Both the position numbers and the translations under genes were made by a program. This document shows positions 1-7,112 of a stretch of 43,444 nucleotides of DNA, piece after piece. Within the stretch, counting starts at the first letter, position 1; the number at the start of each line of letters is the position of its first letter. Source of the stretch: Rhodoferax sp. (GTDB taxonomy: Bacteria > Pseudomonadota > Gammaproteobacteria > Burkholderiales > Burkholderiaceae_C); NCBI RefSeq assembly GCF_025354435.1, contig NZ_JANXMU010000022.1:1-43444 (forward strand), given 5' to 3'. The notes beneath the pieces are model-generated. The model had not been told where the DNA came from, did not search any database, and saw only the letters and a list, made by a program, of their open reading frames with translations.

Positions 1-75
1 CTGACCTCCCTCGACCAGTCGCACTGCTTCTTGCTTGAATTCGAGCGTGTATCGCGCTCTCGCCGTCTTCGTCAT
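1..75 (-). CDS. IS3-family transposase orfA, N-terminal fragment (25 codons)
   Basis: The ATG lies at 75-73 and the frame runs off the window edge. The 25 visible residues begin MTKTARARYTLEFKQEAVRL, typical of the helix-turn-helix (HTH_Tnp_1) start of IS3-family OrfA proteins that bind the IS ends. An AAGGAGAACGG stretch upstream provides a ribosome binding site. The copy at 43370-43444 is identical. The programmed frameshift and the orfB catalytic domain are not visible. Confidence 0.8.
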   Translation of the reverse strand, partial: MTKTARARYTLEFKQEAVRLVEGGQ

Positions 76-138
76 TTCCGTTCTCCTTGCGTGAATTTAA
101 ACACTCAGCAAGGGATACGTTTTTCGAGGGCAAGGTCA
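1..138 (-). mobile_element. End of an IS3-like insertion sequence (left copy)
   Basis: These 138 bp are the exact reverse complement of 43307-43444 at the other window end. Identity stops sharply at base 138/139, which defines the outer IS terminus; read outward-in it begins TGACCTTGCCCTCGAAAAAC. The segment holds the IS end, a short leader and the first codons of a transposase gene running off the window. Family assignment rests on the orfA-like N-terminus. The rest of the IS is outside the window, so a target duplication cannot be tested. Confidence 0.9.
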
Positions 139-207
139 CACTGAAAGAATCAGTAAGTATTCGTTAATAACTATACAGCGACCCCAGCCCGTATCAAGCA
201 AGTTGCA

Positions 208-1080
208 TCACACAGTGATGATCCAGCCTTCCAGGGGGTCGAAATGGCCAGGCAGCCCGTAGCGCGGCTGACACGCTGCATGTTGCTGAGCGGCCCAAGC
301 GGCCTGCAGCATGCATAGCACTGCATCCAACGCATCACCACTGGCATCGGCCACCAGTTCGGTACGCTGCCGTGTTGTAAGTTGCAAACGCATGCCCAAC
401 CGCAGGGGCCCATGTGCGCCTTGCCCCGCCTCCAGTGCGTGGACCAGGTCGGACCGTGCAGCCAGCCGCTGTGGGGTTTGCTTAGCCTTATCGTCGCTTT
501 TGTAACTGCGCCGTCCGGTTCCTTGGGCCTTGGGAGTCCAGCCGTCCAGCACCTCGCGCGCCAACAAGCCAGGGTAGGCTTCCAGGGCCACGCGCTGTGG
601 ATCGCCTGGATGCAAGCCCGGGAAATCCACCCCGGCATCCAGTAGCAAAGGCACGCCCGCATGCAGCATGTAGGCCACGGGCGGATTGACCCATTTCATG
701 GATGGGCTGGAGCCCGCCAACGCGTCGCAGGCGCGGTGGGCAAATTTCCCACCCACTGGCCGGGCATCGCAAAACGCGGCGAATAGGCTGCGAATCTGCG
801 CCCGCTCCAGGCCCGCAAAGTGGCGGATGCAAGCCGCCCACTCCAGCGGCCAGCCCAAGCTTTCCACCAGTTCGCGCGGCAAGCCAAACGGCAGGTCGAA
901 GCCGCCCACCCAAGGCCGTGACTCGACCAACACAGCGGCAAATGCAGCCAGTGAGGACAGGCGTTCCAGGCGCTGCAAAACCACGCGCCCCTCGGCCACC
1001 CGGCCCCAGGCCAGCACGATGTTTTTGCGGGCGTTGGGGCTGCTGGAGAAATCGCAGCCCAGAAATTCGGTCACAGCCAT
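208..1080 (-). CDS. DUF429-family protein (predicted RNase H-like nuclease)
   Basis: A 290-residue protein. The frame is open further upstream, but ATG 1080-1078 is preferred: the protein then starts MAVTEFLGCDFSSSPNARKN, where the early acidic G-x-D-x-S pattern matches the first strand of DUF429 proteins, and the upstream extension overlaps the next gene. DUF429 is an uncharacterised family with an RNase H-like fold; no substrate is known to me. The start lies 2 nt after the stop of the EamA transporter gene, so the two are probably co-transcribed. The stop lies about 70 nt from the IS end; the short gap 139-207 holds only a weak ACTGA/TCAGT hairpin (140-154). Confidence 0.75.
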   Translation of the reverse strand: MAVTEFLGCDFSSSPNARKNIVLAWGRVAEGRVVLQRLERLSSLAAFAAVLVESRPWVGGFDLPFGLPRELVESLGWPLEWAACIRHFAGLERAQIRSLFAAFCDARPVGGKFAHRACDALAGSSPSMKWVNPPVAYMLHAGVPLLLDAGVDFPGLHPGDPQRVALEAYPGLLAREVLDGWTPKAQGTGRRSYKSDDKAKQTPQRLAARSDLVHALEAGQGAHGPLRLGMRLQLTTRQRTELVADASGDALDAVLCMLQAAWAAQQHAACQPRYGLPGHFDPLEGWIITV

Positions 1081-1082
1081 TT

Positions 1083-1964
1083 CTAACCCAGGGCCAGTGC
1101 CACCACGCCCAGCGCAATGCAGCCCGCACCCAGCAGCCGGGTGCCCCGCTGACCCTCGCCCAGCAAATGTCCGCCCAGCAATGCCGCAAACAGCATCGAC
1201 ACTTCGCGCGCCGGGGCCACGTGGGACAAGGGTGCAGTTTGCACGGCATACAGCACTAGCACATAAGAGACGGGGCTCAGGATGCCCACCACCAGCGCGT
1301 AGCGCCATTGCTGCCGCCACAGCACCCGGGCCGCAGGCAGGTCGCGCAACACGGTGGAACCCATCAGGCCCATGCGCAGCACGTTGCTGGCGTAGTCAAA
1401 CATGAAGGGGGAGATCAGCAGCACCTTGACCGAATAGCCATCGGCCACGGTGTAGCAGGCTATGCACAGCCCCGTGAGTGCGCCGTAGCGCAGACCTGCG
1501 TGCAAACGGGCTGCGTTGACCGGATCCCGCGGAGCCCGCCACAGGCTAGGGCCCCCGGCGATCAGGAACACGCCCAGCACCACGCCGACCAGGCCCAGAG
1601 CACCCCAGATGGTGAGGCGTTCACCCAGTAGAAGCACCGCCGCCAGCGACGAAACCAACGGCCCCAGTCCACGCGCCAGCGGGTAGACCACGGTCAGATC
1701 GGCCTTGCGGTAGCCGCGCAGCAGCACCACAAAATACAGGGCATGCACGCAGGCGCTGAGGGCCAGCATGCCCCACTGGGTGGCATTCCAGCGCGGCACT
1801 TCGTCCAGCCCCAGCCAGATGCCAAGCGGGGCCCACACGACCATACCGACCATCCCCGAGAAGACGGCAAAGTGCGCGTCACCGCCGGCTTTTTTGGCGG
1901 CAATATTCCAACTGGCGTGGATCAGGCCCGCCAGCAACACCAGACACAAGGCAAAAGGGGACAT
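1083..1964 (-). CDS. EamA/DMT-family permease
   Basis: A 293-residue, very hydrophobic protein with about ten predicted membrane helices in two homologous halves, the layout of drug/metabolite transporters (EamA, RhaT-like). The start is the ATG at 1964-1962 (MSPFALCLVLLAGLIHASWN); a TTG four codons upstream is possible but lies inside the U-tract of the preceding terminator. No Shine-Dalgarno sequence is visible, because the bases just upstream are the terminator's T-run. The helix-loop feature HASWNI near the N-terminus is typical of the family. The substrate cannot be told from sequence. It lies downstream of folE-BLUF and upstream of the DUF429 gene on the same strand. Confidence 0.8.
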   Translation of the reverse strand: MSPFALCLVLLAGLIHASWNIAAKKAGGDAHFAVFSGMVGMVVWAPLGIWLGLDEVPRWNATQWGMLALSACVHALYFVVLLRGYRKADLTVVYPLARGLGPLVSSLAAVLLLGERLTIWGALGLVGVVLGVFLIAGGPSLWRAPRDPVNAARLHAGLRYGALTGLCIACYTVADGYSVKVLLISPFMFDYASNVLRMGLMGSTVLRDLPAARVLWRQQWRYALVVGILSPVSYVLVLYAVQTAPLSHVAPAREVSMLFAALLGGHLLGEGQRGTRLLGAGCIALGVVALALG

Positions 1965-2007
1965 GCGAAAAAACAAAAACCCGCAAGTCGGTTAAGGCTT
2001 GCGGGTT
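1965..2007 (-). terminator. Rho-independent terminator after folE-BLUF, abutting the EamA start
   Basis: On the minus strand a 10-bp stem AACCCGCAAG/CTTGCGGGTT (2007-1998 and 1987-1978) with a 10-nt loop is followed by a T-rich run (TTTTTGTTTTTT). It lies 20 nt past the BLUF stop codon. The T-run ends directly before the EamA ATG at 1964, so the hairpin is also the leader of that gene. Confidence 0.85.
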
Positions 2008-2027
2008 GGATGGGTCGGTGGGGACAG

Positions 2028-2450
2028 TTAGACGCGCCCGACGATAGAGGCGGTGGCCATCAGCTCTTCTAGCAAGGCCAGCGACACCTTGCCCGAGACC
2101 GCGTACGGGTCCAGCTCGGGCTTTTCGGCGTATTTCAGCAAAATCGACTGGTTCAACTTGAGGATGTTGACCTGGCCCATGGTCCAGCCACCAAAGCGGC
2201 GCTCGGAAATTTCTTCAAAGTGCAGCAAAGCCACGTCTTTGTGCCGCGCATCGCGCTGGATGTGGCCATACAGCTCATTGACCGGCATGCGCCCGCCTTC
2301 GATGGCCTGCAAGAATATGCCGCCGCCGTAGCACAAGATGCCGGTGATGCCACAGGCGGGGTTGTATTGACGCGACTGGGCCAGGATGGCTTCGATAGCG
2401 CCAGGGCTGGTGTCCAGCGCGCGACTGGCGTAGAGCAAACGTACAAGCAT
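2028..2450 (-). CDS. BLUF-domain blue-light sensor protein
   Basis: A 140-residue single-domain BLUF protein. The flavin-binding signature is visible: Tyr7 (LLYASR), Asn30 (YNP), Gln48 (FLQ) followed by EGG, then Trp89 and Met91 in GGWTMG. The Tyr/Gln/Trp-Met set is the photocycle core that rearranges hydrogen bonds to FAD in blue light. There is no fused output domain: about 45 residues beyond the core form a short C-terminal cap, so signalling must be through a partner. The ATG (2450-2448) lies 4 nt after the folE stop, indicating one transcript with folE first. A strong terminator follows. Confidence 0.92.
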   Translation of the reverse strand: MLVRLLYASRALDTSPGAIEAILAQSRQYNPACGITGILCYGGGIFLQAIEGGRMPVNELYGHIQRDARHKDVALLHFEEISERRFGGWTMGQVNILKLNQSILLKYAEKPELDPYAVSGKVSLALLEELMATASIVGRV

Positions 2451-2454
2451 GGCG

Positions 2455-3195
2455 TTAGCCTTTTCTAGGAATGAGGGCCAAAAATTCGCGGCGCAAGTTC
2501 GGGTCTTTCAAGAAAGCACCGCGCATCACCGAGTTGATCATCTTGCTGTCCATGTCTTTTACGCCACGCCAGCCCATGCAGTAGTGGCTGGCTTCCATGA
2601 CGATGGCCAGACCGTCGGGCTGGGTTTTCTCCTGGATCAGATCGGCCAGTTGCACCACGGCTTCTTCCTGGATTTGCGGGCGGCCCATGATCCATTCGGC
2701 CAAACGCGCGTACTTCGACAGGCCAATCACGTTGGTGTGCTCGTTGGGCAACACACCGATCCATATCTTGCCAATCACAGGGCACAGGTGGTGCGAGCAG
2801 GCGCTACGCACGGTGATGGGGCCGACGATCATCAGCTCGTTCAAGTGCTCGGCGTTGGGGAATTCAGTGATGTTAGGTGTCACCACGTAGCGGCCCTGGA
2901 ATACCTCTTTGAGGTACATCTTGGCCACGCGGCGAGCGGTGTTGTTGGTGTTGTGGTCGCGGTCGGTGTCGATCACCATGCTGCTGAGCACGCCCTGCAT
3001 TTTGTCGGTCACTTCGTCGAGCAGCAGCTCCAGTTCACCGGGCTGGATGAACTCGGCAATGTTGTCGTTGGCGTTAAACCGTTTGCGTGCGGCCAGCAGC
3101 CGCTCACGGATCTTGACAGACACGGGCGTGCCCTCACCGTCGCGGGCATCGGCCAGCGCAACAGAATTAATAGCGTCGGGTGTTTTCATTAACAT
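2455..3195 (-). CDS. folE: GTP cyclohydrolase I
   Basis: The product (246 aa from ATG 3195, or 244 aa from ATG 3189; neither has a strong ribosome binding site) converts GTP to 7,8-dihydroneopterin triphosphate, the first step to folate and other tetrahydropterins. Type I signatures include the zinc site CSHHLCP, the block NVIGLSKYARLAEW, and the later Cys in SHYCMGWRGVKD. The sequence is an active-type enzyme of roughly the usual length plus an N-terminal extension. It heads a two-gene operon with a BLUF photoreceptor. Reduced folate is the antenna of many class-I photolyases and dihydroneopterin triphosphate is the folate precursor, so a light-linked role is plausible but inferred. The 215-nt upstream spacer to the divergent gene at 3411 should hold the promoters; no clear boxes were recognised. 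Confidence 0.92.
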   Translation of the reverse strand: MLMKTPDAINSVALADARDGEGTPVSVKIRERLLAARKRFNANDNIAEFIQPGELELLLDEVTDKMQGVLSSMVIDTDRDHNTNNTARRVAKMYLKEVFQGRYVVTPNITEFPNAEHLNELMIVGPITVRSACSHHLCPVIGKIWIGVLPNEHTNVIGLSKYARLAEWIMGRPQIQEEAVVQLADLIQEKTQPDGLAIVMEASHYCMGWRGVKDMDSKMINSVMRGAFLKDPNLRREFLALIPRKG

Positions 3196-3410
3196 CCAAG
3201 AATGGTAGCAGGGCGGGCACACTGGCTGCACGCACAGAGTGCAAAGCCCCCAGAAAGACGATCAGCACACAGAACTCGGCTGCCAATCCAAAGCGCTTAC
3301 AGAGCACGGGATAATCACCCCATCGCGGCCTTGGTGCCGTTTCGCATTCCGCCAGTACGGCCTGCCCTTTGTGGGGTCCGCCGGTGTGTGGCAAACACTA
3401 AAAAGAAACT

Positions 3411-3791
3411 ATGGACAACCTCAATTTACTGAACACCCGCGAAGACTGGTATGCCGCATTTTTCGCCGGTGACACCGACTTCATGGCCACCGTACAGGCC
3501 GACTCGTTTTGCGTAGTGCATGCCAGCGGTGTGCAATCTAAATGGGAGCAATTGCACGGCATCTCGCGCGCGGTGCAGGCCGATATGTGGTTTCCCGACA
3601 CGGCCTACAAGCAGGATGCCAGCTTGTCATTGCAATACCACGGTGAATTTGCCGTGGTCTCGGGCCAAAGCCAGACCTTGATCGATGAAACGCCGCACAG
3701 CAGCGTCTTCTTCAGCGAGCTATGGCGCAAAACGCCGCAAGACTGGCAGCTTATGCATCTGCACTTCACACCTGTGCCGGACGCGGTTTAG
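3411..3791 (+). CDS. SnoaL/NTF2-like fold protein, function unknown
   Basis: A 126-residue protein beginning MDNLNLLNTREDWYAAFFAG. Length, an early Trp-rich helix, and alternating strands ending in WQLMHLHFTPVP fit the SnoaL-like/DUF4440 NTF2 fold, a cone-shaped pocket used by small enzymes or ligand binders. No family-specific catalytic residues can be assigned. The ATG is preceded by AAAGAAACT. The gene is divergent from folE and its stop overlaps the puuD stop by 4 nt in a convergent arrangement, so it is not clearly part of either operon. Confidence 0.6.
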   Translation: MDNLNLLNTREDWYAAFFAGDTDFMATVQADSFCVVHASGVQSKWEQLHGISRAVQADMWFPDTAYKQDASLSLQYHGEFAVVSGQSQTLIDETPHSSVFFSELWRKTPQDWQLMHLHFTPVPDAV

Positions 3792-5008
3792 TCCACCGCC
3801 GCGCCGCCCTCGAACCACTGCCCGATCAGCGCCCGCTCGGCATCGGTGATGCCGGTGGCGTTGTTCATCGGCATGATTTTGGTGACCACTGCCTGCTGGT
3901 AGACCATCTGCGCATGCAGTTTCAGGTTGGCGGGCGAATCCAGCCGCACGTTCTTCATTTGCACTTGCGGGCCGTGGCACATGTAGCAGCGCTGGGCAAT
4001 GACCGCCTGCACTTTTTCATATGAAATAACCGGCTTTGCCTTGGCCCCACCTTCACTAGCAGCTACAGAAGTAGGAGCAGGCAGGGGTTTCATCCAGACA
4101 ATCACGCCCGCAATCACCGCCAGACCCACAAGTGCGTAGCCGATGGGGTGCCGGTTACGGCCCAGCAGGTAGCCGTGGCGCAGCACAAAAAACTGCCGGA
4201 TCGCCGCGCCCGCGAGCATCATCAACACCAGCACCAGCCAGTTCTGCGGGTGGGTGTAGGTAAAACTGTAGTGGTTGCTCAGCATGGCAAACAACACTGG
4301 CAACGTGAAATAGGTGTTGTGCACGCTGCGCTGTTTGCCACGCTGGCCATAGATGGGATCGACCGGCTGGCCCGCCTTGATGGCCGCCACCACCGTGCGC
4401 TGGCCGGGGATGATCCAGAAGAACACGTTGGCGCTCATGGTGGTGGCGATCATCGCGCCTACCAGCAAAAAGGCCGCGCGCCCGGCAAACCAGTGGCAGG
4501 CCAGCCATGCCGCGGCGCACACCAGCACCGCTACCAGTGCACCCACGATGGCATCGCCGCCCTTGCGCTTGCCAAATATCTGGCAGATGCAGTCGTAGGC
4601 CATCCAGCACACAACCAAAAACGCCAGCGCCACGCTCACCGCTGCGCCGCTGGACCAGTTCATCAGCGACTTGTCGACCAGGTAGGTGCTGGCGTTCCAC
4701 AGGTAGGTGACGGTGAACAGCGAAAAACCGGTCAGCCAGGTCGAATAGCTTTCCCAGTAAAACCAGTGCAGGTGCTTGGGCAGCTGCGGCGGCGCACCAG
4801 CGAACTTCACCGGGTGGTAAAAACCGCCGCCGTGTACGGCCCACAGCTCGCCACTCACGCCTTGTTTTTTAAGATCTTCATCGACCGGCGGGGTCAGGCT
4901 GCTGTCCAAAAAGACGAAGTAAAACGATGAGCCAATCCAGGCGATGGCGGTAATGACGTGGACCCAGCGCAGCAGCAGGTTGGCCCAGTCGAGGTAATAA
5001 CTTTCCAT
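3788..5008 (-). CDS. puuD: Membrane-bound urate hydroxylase with C-terminal cytochrome c domain
   Basis: A 406-residue protein that oxidises urate to 5-hydroxyisourate in the inner membrane, feeding electrons to the respiratory chain through its cytochrome c domain. About eight membrane helices fill residues 10-310; the N-terminus MESYYLDWANLLLRWVHVIT is typical of PuuD. After a linker comes a single haem c motif CYMCH at residues 341-345 with a downstream Met (MPMNNATG) as likely axial ligand. The linker (about residues 310-330, bases 4020-4080) looks derived from the R1 repeat. The ATG at 5008 has AAGGGTGAG upstream. It lies behind xdhC on the same strand, consistent with xanthine to urate to 5-hydroxyisourate flow. 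Confidence 0.93.
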   Translation of the reverse strand: MESYYLDWANLLLRWVHVITAIAWIGSSFYFVFLDSSLTPPVDEDLKKQGVSGELWAVHGGGFYHPVKFAGAPPQLPKHLHWFYWESYSTWLTGFSLFTVTYLWNASTYLVDKSLMNWSSGAAVSVALAFLVVCWMAYDCICQIFGKRKGGDAIVGALVAVLVCAAAWLACHWFAGRAAFLLVGAMIATTMSANVFFWIIPGQRTVVAAIKAGQPVDPIYGQRGKQRSVHNTYFTLPVLFAMLSNHYSFTYTHPQNWLVLVLMMLAGAAIRQFFVLRHGYLLGRNRHPIGYALVGLAVIAGVIVWMKPLPAPTSVAASEGGAKAKPVISYEKVQAVIAQRCYMCHGPQVQMKNVRLDSPANLKLHAQMVYQQAVVTKIMPMNNATGITDAERALIGQWFEGGAAVD

Positions 5009-5124
5009 GTGTCACTCACCCTTGACAGTATTGCGATGCCCACCACTGCGGGCGCTGTAGGCACTAAAAGGTCACGCACAAAAGCCCCGGGGAGTTGGCT
5101 CTGCACCGCTGCGACCGGTTGATT

Positions 5125-5955
5125 CTATGTAGTAAGCCTTTGCAACAACTGTGCCGCTACCGCAACGGCAATCACCTCGGGCTCTTTGCCGGAGATGCCG
5201 GGCACGCCAATCGGGCAGGTGACCTGGGCCAGCTCGGCCTCACTGAAGCCGCGCGCAACCAACCGGTGGCTGAAACTGGCCCATTTGGTCTGGCTGCCGA
5301 TCAGGCCGATAAAAGGCAGATCGCCCCGGCTACGCTGGCGCTGCAGGCAGGCTGCCACGATGTTCAGGTCTTCGACGTGGCTGAAGCTCATGATGAGCAC
5401 CGGGCTGCCGGGCGCGATGTCCTGCACCGCCTGCTGCACCGGGTCGGAATGTTCGCAGCGCACAGAAGCGGGCAGATCGGCGGGGAAGATGCCGTCGCGG
5501 CTGTCGATCCAGGTCAGCGCAAATGGCAGGCGCGCCAGCACCTGCACCAGCGCATGGCCCACATGGCCACCACCAAACAAGGCCACGGGCGGATGTACGG
5601 CAGCCAGGTCGGCGCGCAGGCGATGTACATCGGCCTTGGTGAGCACCTCGAACCGCAAATGCACCACGCCCCCACAGCATTGCCCCAAACTGGGGCCTAG
5701 CGGGTAGCGCACCACCTCGGCCCCCGGGGCTCCGGTCAAACGGGCACGTGCCTCGGCCATCGCCTGGAATTCGAGGTTACCGCCGCCGATGGTGCCCACC
5801 AACTGGTCGGCCAGCACGGCCATCCAGGTGCCCGGCCCGCGCGGCACCGAGCCTTGGGTAGACTGCACCATAACCAATACGGCGGGCGCATGCTGTAAAT
5901 GCTGGATTAAAGCGTCTGTAGAAGTCACCTGCGAAGTATGCATGGCACACAACAT
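5125..5955 (-). CDS. xdhC: Xanthine dehydrogenase accessory protein XdhC
   Basis: A 276-residue XdhC/CoxI-family protein, which inserts sulfurated molybdenum cofactor into xanthine dehydrogenase. Visible features are an N-terminal XdhC/CoxI block (GSVPRGPGTWMAV, then GTIGGGNLEF), a middle FGGGHVGHALVQVLARLPF nucleotide-binding-like segment, and the C-terminal XdhC_C block (GLIGSQTKWASFSHRL). The start may be ATG 5955 or ATG 5943; neither has an obvious ribosome binding site. The dehydrogenase genes themselves are not in this window. It is divergent, 24 nt from a lipoprotein gene, and upstream of puuD with a 116-nt gap. Confidence 0.9.
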   Translation of the reverse strand: MLCAMHTSQVTSTDALIQHLQHAPAVLVMVQSTQGSVPRGPGTWMAVLADQLVGTIGGGNLEFQAMAEARARLTGAPGAEVVRYPLGPSLGQCCGGVVHLRFEVLTKADVHRLRADLAAVHPPVALFGGGHVGHALVQVLARLPFALTWIDSRDGIFPADLPASVRCEHSDPVQQAVQDIAPGSPVLIMSFSHVEDLNIVAACLQRQRSRGDLPFIGLIGSQTKWASFSHRLVARGFSEAELAQVTCPIGVPGISGKEPEVIAVAVAAQLLQRLTT

Positions 5956-5979
5956 GGCAAGTCAACCTAATCGATTGAA

Positions 5980-6516
5980 ATGATGAAACAAACGCGTTCT
6001 GCACGCCACTCTTTGCGCTGGGCGTTGGCAGGGTTCTCCACCGCCATCGCCACCCTGCTGGCCGGATGCGGTACTGCGCCCACGCCCCCTGCTGGGCAGT
6101 CGGCTACCCCCACAGCGCCCCAAGCCAGCTCCAAGCCGGGAGCACCCGCCCCCACGCCTGCGGCACCGCCCAAAATCTCCACCGCCACCACGCCACGCGA
6201 CTACCGCCGTGATGCCGCCCGCCACCTGTACGAACGCAACGCCAGTCGCATCTACCAAGGCAAGCTGCAGCCGAATTTATACGCCGTGGGGGTGCTGGAA
6301 GTGCACGTGGACCGCCAGGGTTTGGTCACCGGTTTGCACTGGATGCGCGCGCCCAAACACGCCCCTGAGGTGATCGCAGAAATCGAGCGCACCGTGTACG
6401 CCGCCTCCCCCTTTCCGCCACCGTCGCGCCTGGGCCACGTCACCTACACCGACACCTGGCTGTGGGACAAAAGCGGGCAGTTCCAGCTTGATACGTTGAC
6501 CGAAGGCCAACTTTAG
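5980..6516 (+). CDS. Putative lipoprotein with TonB C-terminal-like domain
   Basis: A 178-residue protein with a basic N-terminus, hydrophobic core and lipobox LLAGC (acylated Cys30), followed by a Pro/Ala-rich linker (about residues 34-68). The remainder (residues 75-175) contains the VGVLEVHVDRQGLVTGLHWM strand pattern and FPPPSR, which resemble the TonB C-terminal/energy-transducer fold seen in many small betaproteobacterial lipoproteins. It is likely anchored to a membrane facing the periplasm. There is no link to purine catabolism beyond position. The start is ATG 5980 or the immediately following ATG 5983. Confidence 0.65.
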   Translation: MMKQTRSARHSLRWALAGFSTAIATLLAGCGTAPTPPAGQSATPTAPQASSKPGAPAPTPAAPPKISTATTPRDYRRDAARHLYERNASRIYQGKLQPNLYAVGVLEVHVDRQGLVTGLHWMRAPKHAPEVIAEIERTVYAASPFPPPSRLGHVTYTDTWLWDKSGQFQLDTLTEGQL

Positions 6517-6528
6517 GCAAGCCAGCAA

Positions 6529-6595
6529 AATACTATAAAAAATAGAGCTACTCGCATAGATTACATATACGCTAGAGGCCTATTTTTTATAAATT
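6529..6595 (+). repeat. R1 dispersed hairpin repeat, copy A (degenerate left arm)
   Basis: Contains AATAGAGCTACTCGCATA, a short loop, then TACGCTAGAGGCCTATTT and TTATAAATT. The right half is nearly identical to copy B at 15690 and copy C at 35342; the left arm is degenerate, so the hairpin is imperfect. It lies between the stop of the lipoprotein gene and the stop of uraH. Confidence 0.8.
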
Positions 6596-6641
6596 AACGT
6601 AACTACTCAGCTTCCTCGTGCAGGCAGAACACACGCCGTCC

Positions 6642-6676
6642 AGAAACACCGCAGAACTGCAGCCTGGGGCTGCGCC
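6642..6676 (-). repeat. Partial R2 repeat remnant
   Basis: The run GAAACACCGCAGAACTG matches the terminal part of the R2 element in reverse orientation at 11843. Only about 35 bp are recognisable, so this looks like a truncated copy. It sits between R1 copy A and the uraH stop codon. Confidence 0.55.
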
Positions 6677-6684
6677 AAATTCAC

Positions 6685-7035
6685 TTAGCTACCGCGGTAG
6701 GTGGAGTAACTCCAGGGGCTGACCAAGAGCGGCACGTGGTAGTGCTGCTGGGTGTTGGCAATACCAAAGTCCAGACTCACCCGGTTCAAAAAATTCGGCT
6801 CGGGCAACACCACGCCACGAGCCTTAAAGTACCCCACCACGTCGAACGTGAGCCTGTAAGTGCCAACCTGCAAGCTGGCGGTATCCAGTAAAAGGCCATC
6901 ACTGCGGCCATCAGAATTAGTAATGAAACGCTTCAGCAAAGTGCTGCTTTCACCCTGCGTTGAGTAAAGCTCCACTGCCATACCAGCTGCAGGGCTGCCG
7001 TGCATAGTATCCAAAACGTGTGTGCTTAATCCCAT
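6685..7035 (-). CDS. uraH: 5-Hydroxyisourate hydrolase (transthyretin-like)
   Basis: A 116-residue protein that hydrolyses 5-hydroxyisourate to OHCU, the step after PuuD. Features: N-terminal MGLSTHVLDTMHGSPAAGM (catalytic His in THVLD), a central GTYRL strand, HYHVPLLVSPWSYSTYRGS at the end, with the C-terminal Y-R-G-S signature of HIU hydrolases. The open frame extends upstream to 7275, but the ATG at 7035-7033 is chosen because it starts at the conserved motif and has GAGGA just upstream. It is divergent from the GntR gene across a 77-nt spacer containing a palindromic operator candidate. Confidence 0.95.
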   Translation of the reverse strand: MGLSTHVLDTMHGSPAAGMAVELYSTQGESSTLLKRFITNSDGRSDGLLLDTASLQVGTYRLTFDVVGYFKARGVVLPEPNFLNRVSLDFGIANTQQHYHVPLLVSPWSYSTYRGS

Positions 7036-7075
7036 ACGTGTCCTCACATAATCAAATACGTTGTAACCAAACAAA

Positions 7076-7092
7076 TTTGTATACAGTACAAA
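7076..7092. promoter_or_regulatory. Candidate GntR-family operator in the uraH/gntR spacer
   Basis: A perfect inverted repeat TTTGTA-N5-TACAAA lies midway between the divergent starts of uraH (7035) and the GntR gene (7113). Its size and symmetry fit FCD-type GntR regulators, which bind short palindromes next to their own gene. Autoregulation and control of uraH are inferred. Confidence 0.6.
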
Positions 7093-7112
7093 ATTTGCGT
7101 TATTATGGTGGT

